A stretch of 64,000 nt of DNA from Ipomoea triloba (GCF_003576645.1 NC_044930.1:25957868-26021867); one strand, 5' to 3'. Shown: positions 43,572 through 55,553, counted from the stretch's first letter. Translations and numbers: made by a program. Notes: generated by a model from the sequence alone, not told the origin.

Positions 43572-46500
43572 ATGATGATTAAAGCTGCGAGCACGTCGAT
43601 TCGGGATCGGACAAATGAGTTTCAGAACATAGCGGAGAGGCTGAAGAAGTCATCTTCGTCGACGCAGAATGGACCGACTAGCGCTGCTAGCAGCAGTAGT
43701 AGTGCGTCTAGGTCGGCGGAGGACCGGAGATCAATGGTCGCTTTGCAGTCGGAGTTCAATAAAAGGGCGTCAAAAGTTGGGTTCGGGATACACCAGACGT
43801 CGCAGAAGCTTGCAAAACTAGCAAAATGTAAGTGACATTAACCATAATCTGGATTATCTTAGTATTTTTTAGAGTATATGTACGCGAAATGTGTAGTTAG
43901 TGATATTTATCCCAATTATTTTCGTTTTTGATCAACATAGTGAGTTCTGAATACCTTTCATAAATTCAACGAAGAATAATACAATAATCAGAATTCAGTT
44001 ACAACTACAATCTGCTACATGATTATGGACCAAAGATATTAAGAACTTGGGGCAATTTTGATCATGAACAGGAGCTCAATATTTAGCATATAGGGTTCCA
44101 ACTTTCTAGCTACTTAACATGCCTCTAATTAGTTTCTTTTATCCTCAATCAATGCTACCTCCACCTGCAAATCTGTCTTCCTCTTCAAGCAGCCTACATA
44201 TGGTTCTCCAATGTCTATCTCAAGAATGTCATCTATTCTTCCAGCCTGGTCCGAACACTTAGCCCTGTTGAAGTCACATAAAGATCCATATATGTGGGAT
44301 ATTTTAATTGTTAAATGCATGGCAGCTGCCAAGAGTCCATGGCCCGAACTATCCTTAATCACTTCTCCTAACCCAGTTGTATTTCCTCCTTTGGGATGGA
44401 TGGCTGCCACATTTGCTTTGATTTTCCTTTCCATCAGTAGAGTCCAATGATGGTTCTCCCTCTCAATAGAGTCACCTGGAGAGTTCACTTCATTGAACTC
44501 ATGAAACATCTTCAGTGCAAAGAAAGCTAATTCTGTTGATGCTCTTTTCATGCAATTTATCATTTCTGCAGTTTCATAACAGCCATCAAGAGTACGCAAA
44601 CCTGCAAGCTGCTTCTTCTCCGTATACTTTCAAGTTTCAACTGGGTTCTTAATCCAAAACTCCACGCCAATTACATTAAAAAACCACCTATCAATTTCAA
44701 TACAAAGTAGTGCCCACAGCTGGAAAGAAATAGGGCAATTGTGCAGCACATGTATGATTGGTTCCCTTCAAAGACAATATTTCTGAATTCTGTCTGTCAA
44801 AGGACTGGTTGATTTCAATTTTTGATGGTGCATTTGCCTGGGTTATAATTGATCCAGTAGATAACCAACCCTCGTTATTCAATGTACAGTGAAATGTCTT
44901 AAAAACATAGTTCATACCCCTCAGTATAAATAGGGGCAAAACTATCCCCCTCAGTTCAGGACTTCAGGTTATACCTATTGTCCTTAGACACCATTTTATT
45001 TTACTTTTATACTTTTCCTACAATTTTATATTATTCATTTCCCATTGTCTTCTTGATTATAACTATTTCCAGCTTTAGACTATGAAGAATGATTGACATA
45101 GTGCATTTGGTTTCTATTGTTATTCAGGGATAGATCTGCCCCTATTTACACCAAGGGAGATTGATACTATGTTGAGTGACAGTTTATGTCTTGATAAAAT
45201 TTAAATTCATAGTTCTACTGGTGTCTTTGACTTAATAAGGTACCTTGGTGTTACTTTGCAGTGGCAAAAAGAACCTCTGTTTTTGATGATCCGACTTCAG
45301 AAATTCAAGAACTGACTGCTGTTATCAAACAAGATATTACTGCATTGAACTCTGCTGTTGTTGATCTTCAGCTTCATTCTAACTCTGGTAATGAAAGTGG
45401 TAACAGGGACACCACTAGTCATTCAACTACAGTTGTAGATGACTTGAAGAACCGCTTGATGAGCACCACAAAGGAGTTTAAGGATGTTCTAACCATGCGA
45501 ACAGAGGCAAGAACTGGGTCTTTCTTTGAGTTTATTGATTAGGCTTTCTCTGATTTGAAACCATTTATCTTGAGGAGCAATTGCACTAAACTTCAATTCG
45601 TTCTTTTAGTGAATTGTAAACTAATGTTTCTTAAGTGCCATTACCATTTGTTTAATAATCTTCATTCTTTCCCTGGATTTTTTTTTACAGAATTTGAAAG
45701 TCCACGAAAATAGAAGACAGTTGTTTTCTTCCTCCACTTCCAAGGATTCCTCAAGTCCATTTGTCCGTCAGCGTCCATTAGGTTCAAGATCTGCTGCTAG
45801 TAGCTCAGCTGCCCCTCCACCTCCTTGGGCTAATGCATCAAAATCTTCTTCTCAGTTATTTCCAAGGTAAAAGTTTAATGTTTTTATTTTATTGATAGTA
45901 GGATCTTAGTAAACCCTTCTAGCTCTAAATAATTATCAATTTCCATTATTTCAAATCAATTTGTTCTATGTTTTGCAGGAGAGGTTTAACCTATGGAATT
46001 TTATTTTTACCAATCCAATACTATCTTTCTCAAATCGGATGTGCCCTGACATAGCTTATTTGTTTTAGTAGTGTCATGTAGCACTGCAGCCTATAATGGT
46101 ATCTAGCATTTGGTCTGGGTCTCTTATGTTCTATGGAGTATTTCTTAGGCAAATCCTCTAGCTTTCATCATTGTTTAGTTATTCTTTCTTCAGAATTACT
46201 CTTCTCTTGAAACCTATAGTATTTTATTATTCATCATTCTACTGAATGGGTTTTCACATTTTTCTCTTATTTTTATTTTAATCTTTTTGTTCCTTGTCGA
46301 TCTTCTTGTAACTGTTTCAAAAAATTCTAAGAAATGGATTGAGATGATTCAATAGATTTCTGTGTGATCCCTTATTCATATAAAATCAGTTTTTTCAATG
46401 AGAAGTTCCAAATATAGCAATTCATTTTTCAAAATGAATCAAAATTTTGTTATCTCTAATAGGAAGCAAGCAGATAGCGACACTCAACCATTACTACAGC

Positions 46501-48280
46501 AGCAGCAGCAGCAACAACAACAACAACAACAACAAATGGTTCCCTTGCAAGACAGCTACATGCAGAGTAGAGCTGAAGCTCTACAAAATGTGGAGGCTAC
46601 AATACATGAACTTGGCAGTATTTTTAATCAGCTGGCCACCTTGGTTTCTCAGCAAGGAGAGATAGCAATCAGGTGCACATTCATATATTTTGAATTTATA
46701 ATATTTATGGGAGATGTCATGTATCCAAGGATATGTAAACATTGTGGAGAGTCTATACTGTTTCCTACTCCTTGATACAAACCACCTGTGCTTAATGTTC
46801 TCTGAAAGTAGGCTTCGTAGACCAACAGTTTTTTATTTAGTTTATCTGACAAATTTTGAGAAAATGATTGAATCCCTCATCTTTGATGATTTTTCCTATA
46901 AATAATGATTGCTGTACAACCTATTTTAGACAAGAGAATATTTACACTGATTACACTAATTATTGCTATTCTACTTTAGGTAAGAATATATACAGCTAAT
47001 ACACAAATTATGACAAGAGAGATCTTCAAATCAAGTATGATCAGAAAATAGTTCTTTCTGATCTGAATATTTCTGCCTTATGATCAGAAAATATTTCTTT
47101 CTGAATTCTGATTTGATGCCTTTGATATTATCCACAAACCCAATCAATAGTTTTTGTCTTTAGTGTTGGAAGAAATTTGGTGGTGGTGGGGTGGGGTGAT
47201 GAGAGGACCCCTACAAGTTTATCAATTCGTAGCCAGTTGAACAATCAGTGCATCATACAACTAGGCTTACTGAGTTGGTTCACCTCATGCTGATGTCAAT
47301 GTGCTAAACATGCATTTTAATTTCAAATGAACTTGTAATTAAATGCAAATAGACATCAAATTCAATACAAAAGAATAACTGTCATGTTTCTTTTAATTTC
47401 CCTTCATCTTCTTGTGTAATGTGTACAAATGAACATGTGGTGCAATCAAATTGAATATGAAGTTCATTTATAATGAACGCCTTTGCTGATGTTATCCACC
47501 ATATCATAAGGGTGTGCAATGGAATTTAAGCCCCTGAGTGCATGATAAATTTTACCAAGTTAAAGGGCACTGTGTAATCAAGTGATTACAGTTTAGCCTA
47601 GGTCAATGGTCTAACGTACACTACACATCAAGGCTCTTTGATTTTTGATTGAGCCTTTAAACTTTGCCTTAGCTTGTGAACTTGGTAGCTGAGTTGGAGT
47701 AGAGATACAAGTTATACATGAGTACACTAAACTAACATAATTGTAAATGTGAATTGTGAATAAATTAGAAACAGAATTACATACGTAGGTAAAGTAGAGA
47801 AGTAGAAAAGATAATCCCTCTTAAGTTTTCACCTCTAGCATCTAGCTTGTTGGATAGTTGATGGTTAAAGACTCCTTAAGGATGTTCTGAGTGACAATCT
47901 TGTTCCTATGGTTAATGACATGCTGTCATTATATTAGGCTCGAGGAAGCACAATAAAGAATTCACTTTGCTTCTGTTGTGACCATTAAGATTTTATGGAT
48001 GGATTACAGTATTGGATTGGTTGAAGTGATTTTTGAATATACTGCAGTTTTAAGTCTGTTTTTTGGTGGTGAAAAAATTGTGTTTGAAACAAAATTGAAA
48101 CAGTTTGATGTTGGTTGCAGGATTGATGAAAATATGGAGGATACACTTGCAAATGTGGAAGGGGCACAAGGGGCGTTGCTCAAGTATCTTAACAGCATCT
48201 CATCTAATAGGTGGTTGATGATTAAGATATTCTTTGTATTGATTTTCTTCCTCATGATTTTTCTATTTTTTGTGGCATAG
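43572..48280 (+). CDS. SYP32: Qa-SNARE syntaxin, SYP31/SYP32 type
   Basis: Five exons (43572-43827, 45262-45506, 45691-45866, 46463-46672, 48121-48280) give 348 aa, matching SYP32-size Sed5/syntaxin-5 proteins. Clear family marks are RDRTNEF near the N-terminus, EFNKRASKVG, TSQKLAKLAKLAKRTSVFDD across the exon 1-2 joint, KEFKDVLTMRTE, and the SNARE helix (about 262-325) with VSQQGEIAIRIDENMEDT. A C-terminal membrane anchor covers about 329-348. Thirteen glutamines (238-250) precede the SNARE motif. Family role: Golgi t-SNARE for ER-Golgi and intra-Golgi fusion. Intron 2 has a GC donor (45507) and an AG acceptor. The start is ATG 43572; an in-frame TTG upstream is not used. Exon 5 is duplicated downstream at 49328-49487. 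Confidence 0.93.
44110..44945 (-). pseudogene. LINE 3' relic in SYP32 intron 1
   Basis: On the minus strand, one frame reads EPIIHVLHNCPISFQLWALL (zinc-binding region that follows L1 reverse transcriptase). A second frame holds NVAAIHPKGGNTTGLGEVI (start of the RNase H domain). Frameshifts separate them. The 156-codon frame at 44129-44599 is this relic, not a host gene. It is inserted antisense to SYP32. Confidence 0.75.
46494..46533 (+). repeat. CAG/CAA repeat in SYP32 exon 4
   Basis: Five CAG and eight CAA codons encode 13 consecutive glutamines. The Arabidopsis orthologue, as I recall it, has a shorter glutamine run at the same place. Confidence 0.9.
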
Positions 48281-50493
48281 TAAAATATATGCCTACTCTA
48301 GAATGTCAACTTTGTTTGGGGTACTTTAATTTCACCCCCGGGCATGCCCTAGCCACATTAGACGTCGAACCTCATTTTGGGGTGTTATAATGAATCATGC
48401 GTTGTAATTTTCTCCTCTATTGATAATCTTAAGAAATAAGAATTAGTATCCATGCATAATGCATTGTGAAACAATCATGAAACAATCATTATACTGTTTC
48501 ACAATTATACTCTGGACCATGGTTGACGGATTTTTTTTTTTTTTTTTTTTTATAATATGGAGGGGGAAACCCAAGTTACACAACGTTTTAGACATGGTTG
48601 ACGGATATATTCATGTTGAATTTTGGTATATTAAAAATTTATTTTTATTGTGTTTTAGCGCAAATTATATTGTGGACCATGATCATGGCTGATACTGCAG
48701 TTGTGTTGAAAAGATAGTGCAGTTGTGTTGAAAGGAAAGTGCAGTTGCGCGGAACAGAGGTCGTTCATCCGTTTAAAACAACTGCAGTATCCGTTCATCA
48801 CAACTGCAGTTTCAGACGGATAACACGACCTCTGTTCTGCGCAACTGCAGTTCATTTTCAACACAATTGCAGTATCAGTTCAACACAACTGCAGTATCAG
48901 TCATGATCCATGGTCCACAATGCATTGTGGACCATGGTCCACAGCATAAGAACTGGTATTTTAAAGCTTTACTTACTGTTTGGAAAGATAGTGCAGTTGT
49001 GTTGAAAGGAAAGTCCACAATGCATTGTGGACCATGGTCCACAGCATAAGAACTGGTATTTTAAAGCTTTACTTACTGTTTGGAAAGATACTGCAGTTGT
49101 GTTGAAAGGAAAGTGCAGTTGCGCGGAACAGAGGTCGTTTATCCGTTTAAAACAACTGCAGTATCCGTTCATCACAACTGCAGTTTCAGACGGATGACAC
49201 GACCTCTGTTCTGCGCAACTGCAGTTCATTTTCAACACAATTGCAGTATCAGTTCAACACAACTGCAGTATTAGTCATGATCCATNGTGTTTGAAACAAA
49301 ATTGAAACAGTTTGATGTTGGTTGCAGGATTGATGAAAATATGGAGGATACACTTGCAAATGTGGAAGGGGCACAAGGGGCGTTGCTCAAGTATCTTAAC
49401 AGCATCTCATCTAATAGGTGGTTGATGATTAAGATATTCTTTGTATTGATTTTCTTCCTCATGATTTTTCTATTTTTTGTGGCATAGTAAAATATATGCC
49501 TACTCTAGAATGTCAACTTTGTTTGGGGTACTTTAATTTCACCCCCGGGCATGCCCTAGCCACATTAGACGTCGAACCTCATTTTGGGGTGTTATAATGA
49601 ATCATGCGTTGTAATTTTCTCCTCTATTGATAATCTTAAGAAATAAGAATTAGTATCCATGCATAATGCATTGTGAAACAATCATGAAACAATCATTATA
49701 CTGTTTCACAATTATACTCTGGACCATGGTTGACGGATTTTTTTTTTTTTTTTTTTTATATAATATGGAGGGGGAAACCCAAGTTACACAACGTTTTAGA
49801 CATGGTTGACGGATATATTCATGTTGAATTTTGGTATATTAAAAATTTATTTTTATTGTGTTTTAGCGCAAATTATATTGTGGACCATGATCATGGCTGA
49901 TACTGCAGTTGTGTTGAAAAGATAGTGCAGTTGTGTTGAAAGGAAAGTGCAGTTGCGCGGAACAGAGGTCGTTCATCCGTTTAAAACAACTGCAGTATCC
50001 GTTCATCACAACTGCAGTTTCAGACGGATAACACGACCTCTGTTCTGCGCAACTGCAGTTCATTTTCAACACAATTGCAGTATCAGTTCAACACAACTGC
50101 AGTATCAGTCATGATCCATGGTCCACAATGCATTGTGGACCATGGTCCACAGCATAAGAACTGGTATTTTAAAGCTTTACTTACTGTTTGGAAAGATAGT
50201 GCAGTTGTGTTGAAAGGAAAGTCCACAATGCATTGTGGACCATGGTCCACAGCATAAGAACTGGTATTTTAAAGCTTTACTTACTGTTTGGAAAGATACT
50301 GCAGTTGTGTTGAAAGGAAAGTGCAGTTGCGCGGAACAGAGGTCGTTTATCCGTTTAAAACAACTGCAGTATCCGTTCATCACAACTGCAGTTTCAGACG
50401 GATGACACGACCTCTGTTCTGCGCAACTGCAGTTCATTTTCAACACAATTGCAGTATCAGTTCAACACAACTGCAGTATTAGTCATGATCCAT
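48080..50493 (+). repeat. 1.2-kb direct duplication joined by one N
   Basis: 48080-49285 is repeated at 49287-50493, with a single undetermined base at 49286. By eye the copies are identical except at one poly-T/TA tract (T21 versus T20 plus an extra TA, near 48531 and 49738). Each copy holds the last SYP32 exon, its 3' flank and one CTGCAG-array element. The near identity and the N suggest either a scaffold joint with unmerged overlapping ends or a very recent tandem duplication. Confidence 0.9.
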
Positions 50494-50511
50494 AGTCCAC
50501 AGCATAAGAAC
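48659..50511. mobile_element. MULE-type element with CTGCAG arrays, partly duplicated
   Basis: The left end CGCAAATTATATTGTGGACC (48659) and right end, reverse strand, CAGTTCTTATGCTGTGGAC (near 50511) match the family. Between them are inverted and direct copies of CTGCAGTTGTGTTGAA and palindromes such as GTCCACAATGCATTGTGGAC. The flank 9-mers GTGTTTTAG and GTATTTTAA match at 7 of 9. Internal joints at about 48956 and 49050 repeat the right flank GTATTTTAAAGCTTTACTTA, so the element has been tandemly re-duplicated together with its flank. Confidence 0.65.
49328..49487 (+). pseudogene. Second copy of SYP32 exon 5
   Basis: It is identical to 48121-48280: the C-terminal half of the SNARE helix, the membrane anchor and the stop codon, with the acceptor TTGCAG in front. 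If real, it could be an alternative last exon giving the same protein. If the duplication is an assembly error, it does not exist. Confidence 0.8.
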
Positions 50512-50652
50512 TGGTATTTTAAAGCTTTACTTACTGTTTTGAATAATTGGGCCACCGGTGTTAGAAGACATGAAAGGAGACCATTTACTTTTAAGGAATA
50601 ATTGGACCACCGCTGTATGAAAGGAGAATTAGGGTATTCTAGCTAGGCTTTT

Positions 50653-50875
50653 GTTGTTGGGCAAATTATGCTATGGATTCGGTTCATCTTACAAGGTGGA
50701 TCAGAGTTTATATTCACAAATTTAGAGTTTTATGTTCATAATTTTAAAATTTTATATTCACAATTTTATACTATTGAACATGAAATTGTGAACGTAGAGT
50801 TATAAAATTGTGAACATGAAATTATGAACAGATTAATGTGGACCCGGGTCCATTGCATAACAACGGATATTTTTG
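50653..50875. mobile_element. Short MULE-type MITE
   Basis: Element about 50660-50866: left end GGCAAATTATGCTATGGA, right end (reverse) CCGTTGTTATGCAATGGACC. The body carries repeated TTCATAATTTTAAAATTTTA/AAATTGTGAAC motifs. No target duplication was found, so the ends are approximate. Confidence 0.55.
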
Positions 50876-51420
50876 TGCCCGCCGACGCAGGCAAATCTCG
50901 CTACCTTTCCCCTTGAACCCTAGTTGTGCAGCTCCCAGTTGATCTTATCTTTTCTTCCCTTTCAAGTTATTGTTAAATCGTGGAGTTAGTCCTCTGCCTG
51001 GTTACCTGGTAGATTGATGTGTAATGAGACGAGGCTTACGCGCTGGGAAGGGGAATGGGTGCTACCCCTGGCGTCTGGGAACAATATGTACTGCGTTTGG
51101 GAAGCGCTCACGCCGTGGAGGTGCAGTGGTCAAAGGGGTTTGGCAGTGACGGACTATTCACAACTGAAGTGATCAAATCTTAAGGAGTCCAGCTGTGCGG
51201 ATGGAGAGAAGCTGGGAATGGAGGTTAGGGTTGCACAGTCTAGGCGCCTCCTTTCACAGTCTAGGAAGTCAGAGCTGGTAACCCTCGAACAAGGAGGGTC
51301 TGCGAAGTTTAGTGTTGCTTCTGATCTGTTTAGTCTTTTTGTGATTAAAAACAATGGTCCATTTAGGTATTCTATGTGTGAATAATCTCCATTTCCTTCA
51401 TGGTTCAGGTTTGCTAATCT
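50876..51420 (+). other. Unassigned transcribed-looking segment
   Basis: Around 50900-51000 (CCTAGTTGTGCAGCTCCCAG, then CTTTCAAGTTATTGTTAAAT and CGTGGAGT) it resembles 56995-57090. A plus-strand frame near 51224-51368 reads MEVRVAQSRRLLSQSRKSE and ends at a possible GTATTC donor. I do not recognise the product. The opposite-strand 66-codon frame is not supported. Confidence 0.35.
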
Positions 51421-52726
51421 CGACCTTCACAACTCATGGAAGACTAAGAGCATTCTTGAGCACCCAAACAAAACAAGGTGTTTTTCTTCAATTTTTTTTG
51501 TTTTTTATATATATATATATGCAGGAGAGAGAAAGAGATTGTGAAATGGCTTTATGGCATAGGATGAAGGAGAGAAAAAGAAGGCTGAAGAAAAAGCCTC
51601 TTACGAATTAGTATTCGCTTTTGCTCAATTTTGAAGGCAAACTTGTTTACTCGGGAGAGGAAAAAATGAATTCATTGCAACAAATTCATTTTGGCACAGT
51701 TGGCGAAAAAAAAAAAGAGAGCGGCCATCGGGGAGCGGCTGCTGAGTCACTGATTAAGAGGAATAGAAGAGGATTATAGGGTTGTTTTTCCATTTCTCAA
51801 TTTCTCTAGTTTTCTTTTTCATTTTTCTTTTCTTCTAATTTTTTCCTATATAACATTTGTACATTTTACAAAATAATAATAATAATAAAAATAATAAAGA
51901 TAATAACAATAATGATAATAAATGTCTTTCCATTTTTTTCATTTGGAAAAGTTTGCTTGTTAGTTCTCCAAAATTCTTAAAAAGAATGGAGAATGGAGAT
52001 GAATTAAGAATTTGGAGGAGTAAATTTAGTAGATAAAATTTTTATTTTCTCTACCTCTCTAATTTCTTTTTTTTTTTTAAATAAAAATTGTCTACTTTTT
52101 CACTTTGATAAACAACCCTTCCGCTTTCTCGTTCTCACTCCCCAGTTCATGCGCCCATTCATTTTTTTATGAACTTTATGCCCACAAAAAATGTCAATAA
52201 TTCCACCACAAGAGAGGTGCTACTGCTACACGAGAGTTATAGTTTTTTCTCTTTATTTTGTACTTTGCTTATAATTATAATAATATATTTGTATATTTCT
52301 CCGTAATATTAATTAATTTCTTTAACCTAGAATTCATAAGTACACATATATATTTTTGGAGTTTTACTACATTTATTTTTTTTTTATTTCTACTTCATTT
52401 AGTGACAAAAATAATACGGAGTAACTTAGGAGTAAAAGTGGTACTTTTCATATATTTGTATGCAGGTAACATTCGTGTGTCGACAATCAATGTTCCACGT
52501 TCATTTTGAGAGTTTTAATAGAATGCAGGTAAGAATTACGGAGCACCACGTCATCATATCATCATCAATGTCCGGGACCTGGCACCACCTTAGTCCGTTA
52601 GTGGGAGCAAAAGAACACACATACTGACATACATAAGATTTGGGAATTCTTATTTCTTAATGTGGTATCACACCGGAATCCTTTCATAAATACCTGATTT
52701 GAAGCATCTTCAACTTACGTATTATA
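51421..52726. promoter_or_regulatory. AT-rich spacer and promoter of the EG45-like gene
   Basis: No gene is seen. Low-complexity TA, TAA and poly-T runs occur at 51509-51522, 51870-51925 and 52065-52080. The last 200 bp before ATG 52727 are the presumed promoter. Confidence 0.4.
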
Positions 52727-54329
52727 ATGGAACTCTTGAAATTCCGCACTTTCTTACTTCTCTGCAGTCTGATACTCATTGCTTCCCCTTCTCCTGCCTC
52801 AGGCGATTTGGGAGCGACAAGCTACTACGGTCCGCCATACTTTCGTAAGTGCAGTTGGTACCCTTTTTTTTCTTTCGCATTTCTAAATATTAGATTAGAT
52901 TAGATTAGATTAGATTAGATTAGATGAACATCATTTTATAATGATTAATGGACCTGGATTAAGCAAAAATAAGAATCAGATTGGGTAAGGGAAGAAGAGA
53001 TTGGGTAGAACAAATAGGGAAGGAGAAGAAGAGGGTATTGATCAGTTCTTCAGTTAGGTAAGGGTGTGCTTGAACCCACCACCACTGTTTAAGGGCTGCA
53101 AAATCCTCTATCAGGACATTGCACTCTCCCCAAATCTCCTAAAAATGGCCTCAGCGAAGTGATGCCACTGAAACCCTTCTCTTAGTTCACTCACACACCC
53201 CTCAAAACAGCAAATTCATAATCTCATGCCTATAAATATGAGTCAGCATGAAGAATCTCTCACTATCTAACAGTTCAATTCCTAGGATGCTCATAGTCAA
53301 ATGGGGGAAACTTAGCTTTATACCTTTGAGTGATATTACTCTGTGTGCTTCCTCTCCTGGGAGCCCATTCCACCTCCGGCCTTTCTTGTTGCCTCGTAGT
53401 TCATGTTCATCCTGCTCCTGGGTGGTTGGGGCTTTGTCTGCCCTCCTTCCCAGCATCAAGCTGGGTTAGCCAGGAATTTGCCTTTGGACTGAGGACTGCC
53501 AAGGTGAGTTTTCCATGATCGGAGGTGTCGGCTTGTTGAGCCTGAGGAGTTGGAGCAGCTCCTCTCGCATACTGCCAAACTGAGTGGATAAACTCCCAAC
53601 TTGTGTGGTTAGGTTGCCGATTGAATCCTGTGTAGCTTGAATTTTACTGTTGAGCTCTAACACAGTAGCCTCCAATTTCCTAATACGCTCCTCCATAATT
53701 GAGGGCTCTGAGACCATCTATAATGGACCTGGGATTAAGCAGAAATAAGAAACGTATTGGGTTGGGTAAGGGAAGAAGAGACTGGGGAGAACAGCAAGGA
53801 AGAAAATACGGACGACGAAGAGGGTATAAGCAAAATTAAGTTCCATTCATTTAAAATCTACATGCCTCAAACAAAGACTCTAGCCCCTATTGACATAAGG
53901 AAATACGAGGAAAATAACAGTTATAACAGCCTAGCATAATATAATAATTGAATTACAATATCAGCTCTTTTATTTCTAGAATTTGTTGCAGTGTATACAT
54001 TTTTATTATCTGGTTACACAGACACGGCATGTTACGGCGACGACATCTCCCAGTTCCCGCCGAACATGCTTTTTGCCGCGGCGGGCGAGGAGATTTGGAT
54101 CAACGGCATGGCGTGTGGTCGTATTTACTGGGTGAAGTGTATAAGTTCTAATTTCCCGAACACAGCATGTGCACAAGGCCAGATGATTGAAGTTGTAATT
54201 GTTGATCGGGCACAAACCTCTGTTTCTCGTCCTGCCTGGTCAGGAACCACTATGGTTCTTTCCGTCCCTGCTTTTACTGCAATTGCTGGTACCCCTGTTC
54301 CATGGGTAGAAATTGAATATAAACAGTAA
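52727..54329 (+). CDS. EG45-like domain protein (plant natriuretic peptide type)
   Basis: Exon 1 (52727-52844) and exon 2 (54022-54329) are joined across a 1177-bp GT-AG intron, giving 141 aa. Residues 1-25 form a signal peptide. The mature protein starts GDLGATSYYGPPY and continues TACYG, PNMLFAAAGEEIW and MACGRIYWVKC. The C-terminal part has FTAIAGTP and ends VEIEYKQ. This is the single double-psi beta-barrel fold related to the first domain of expansins, without the cellulose-binding domain. Related proteins are secreted to the apoplast and have been linked to ion and water balance and stress responses. The residue at the splice joint is His where relatives often have Pro. The intron is expanded by a degenerate retroelement. 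Confidence 0.88.
52883..52925. repeat. (GATTA)n microsatellite
   Basis: Seven to eight copies of the 5-bp unit, in the EG45-like intron close to the donor. Confidence 0.9.
52945..53835 (-). mobile_element. Degenerate LTR retroelement in the EG45-like intron
   Basis: Two direct copies of an LTR-like segment, about 52945-53045 and 53722-53835, share AATGGACCTGG, ATTAAGCA and GGGTAAGGGAAGAAGAGA. Between them, reading on the minus strand, TGGTCTCAGAGCC follows the presumed 5' LTR. It resembles a methionine-tRNA primer site and doubles as the start of a frame MVSEPSIMEERIRKLEATV (53717-53466), typical of the N-terminal coiled coil of gypsy-type gag. No protease, reverse transcriptase or integrase remains. 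The outer limits of the 5' LTR are not resolved. Confidence 0.6.
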
Positions 54330-54517
54330 GTGAAGTACTACTGCTTTCGCTTCATTCGCTTCATTATTATTTCAATCATTCAGATTACACTTGACCCCTT
54401 TGCTAAATTAATTACTGTCTTACAAGGATTGACTTATGGATGAATATTACATTACATTATTATGATTAAGCGATTCAAAACTGTTTGAATGTGAGAATGT
54501 TAATGTTATACTGGATA
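54330..54517 (+). other. 3' region of the EG45-like gene
   Basis: Presumed 3' UTR. The polyadenylation site is not determined. Confidence 0.4.
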
Positions 54518-54672
54518 ACTTTGTTTGGGTGCCGAGGACCTTGTGGTCTAGTGGCACCAAGTTGTTCTCCCATATCAATAGGTTTAGAAGGTAGTTATGG
54601 ATAGATATTGCATTGTAACAGAGTCAATAATACTCGAGTCAGTAGTACTAAAAAAAATCACTTTGTTTGGGT
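54518..54672 (+). mobile_element. SINE, family 1, with perfect 13-bp duplication
   Basis: Element 54531-54659 is flanked by ACTTTGTTTGGGT on both sides. It has box A CTTGTGGTCTAGTGGCACC and the shared tail TAACAGAGTCAATAATACT, ending in poly-A. The box-B segment is lost. Confidence 0.85.
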
Positions 54673-55553
54673 TAAGTTAGGTAATTATCTCGTCCCGTAA
54701 CATGGGAGGTAATGTGATTGCATCCATTTTCTTAAATATTCTTACATTACTTTTCAATTTTCTCCTTATGAACTGCCCTTTTGTATGCTAAAGCATCCAC
54801 ATTTGTCAGGAAATGATCAAATTAAGGAGGGAGTTTGATTCGGGTAAGTGTTTAATTTGTGTACTTAGCCATTTGTAATGTAATAGTTTTTGACATGATC
54901 ATGTACTCTGTTATAAAGTGTGATTTTTTATTTGAAATATTAAATCAAAGAAGAATGTTTGAGCGATATTATTTTGTGTGACTTACTTTTAAAAGATATA
55001 TGATGAATATTTTGTTAATGAGTATATATATGTGCTGTTGACTTGATACATTCTCATTGGTTGACAGATTGATTGAAAGATCATGGCTTTGGTATAAACA
55101 GTGGCATACTAAACTATGAGCTACATATATATATATGGTTGATATCCTTTGAAACATGATTTAGTTGTCGAGTCCAAAGTATCTATGTGTGTAATACTAT
55201 GTATGTACTATGCTATCTAAATATTAAGGAGTATTATGGTTTTTCAATGCTTGGTTTAGGAGAAAGTGTGTTATTTTACTTATTGGGTTGTTCAACTCGC
55301 ACTTTTAATGTTTTAATTTACAGATGAGTACTACTTGTGAGACCGTTTCAGCTTTTGAGTATCGAAGATTGTCCAATTTTGGATGGCTTGATTTGGTTTT
55401 GAGGCCTTAAAACAGTTCTTCTAAGTTATTCTTGTGGTTTGTTCAGGTGTATCAACATTTAAGATATGCAGATGGGTTTTTTTTCCCTTATTAAGGTTGC
55501 CATCATTACAGGCGGATAATTAGCTTTTTGATTGTAATTTTTTAAAGTTTAAA
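54673..55553. other. Gene-free spacer
   Basis: AT-rich sequence. The one minus-strand frame (54969-55157) is without a domain. Nothing else is supported. Confidence 0.4.

Noticed and set aside
44129..44599. 156-codon minus-strand gene inside SYP32 intron 1
   Set aside because: It is the RNase H portion of a LINE relic, frameshifted relative to its zinc-finger part.
48655..50482. Repeated Cys/Asn/Ser-rich frames of 60-89 codons on both strands
   Set aside because: They are translations of the CTGCAGTTGTGTTGAA arrays and recur identically in both 1.2-kb copies.
53202..53459. 85-codon minus-strand frame in the EG45-like intron as a host gene
   Set aside because: It lies between LTR-like segments of a degenerate retroelement and has no known domain.
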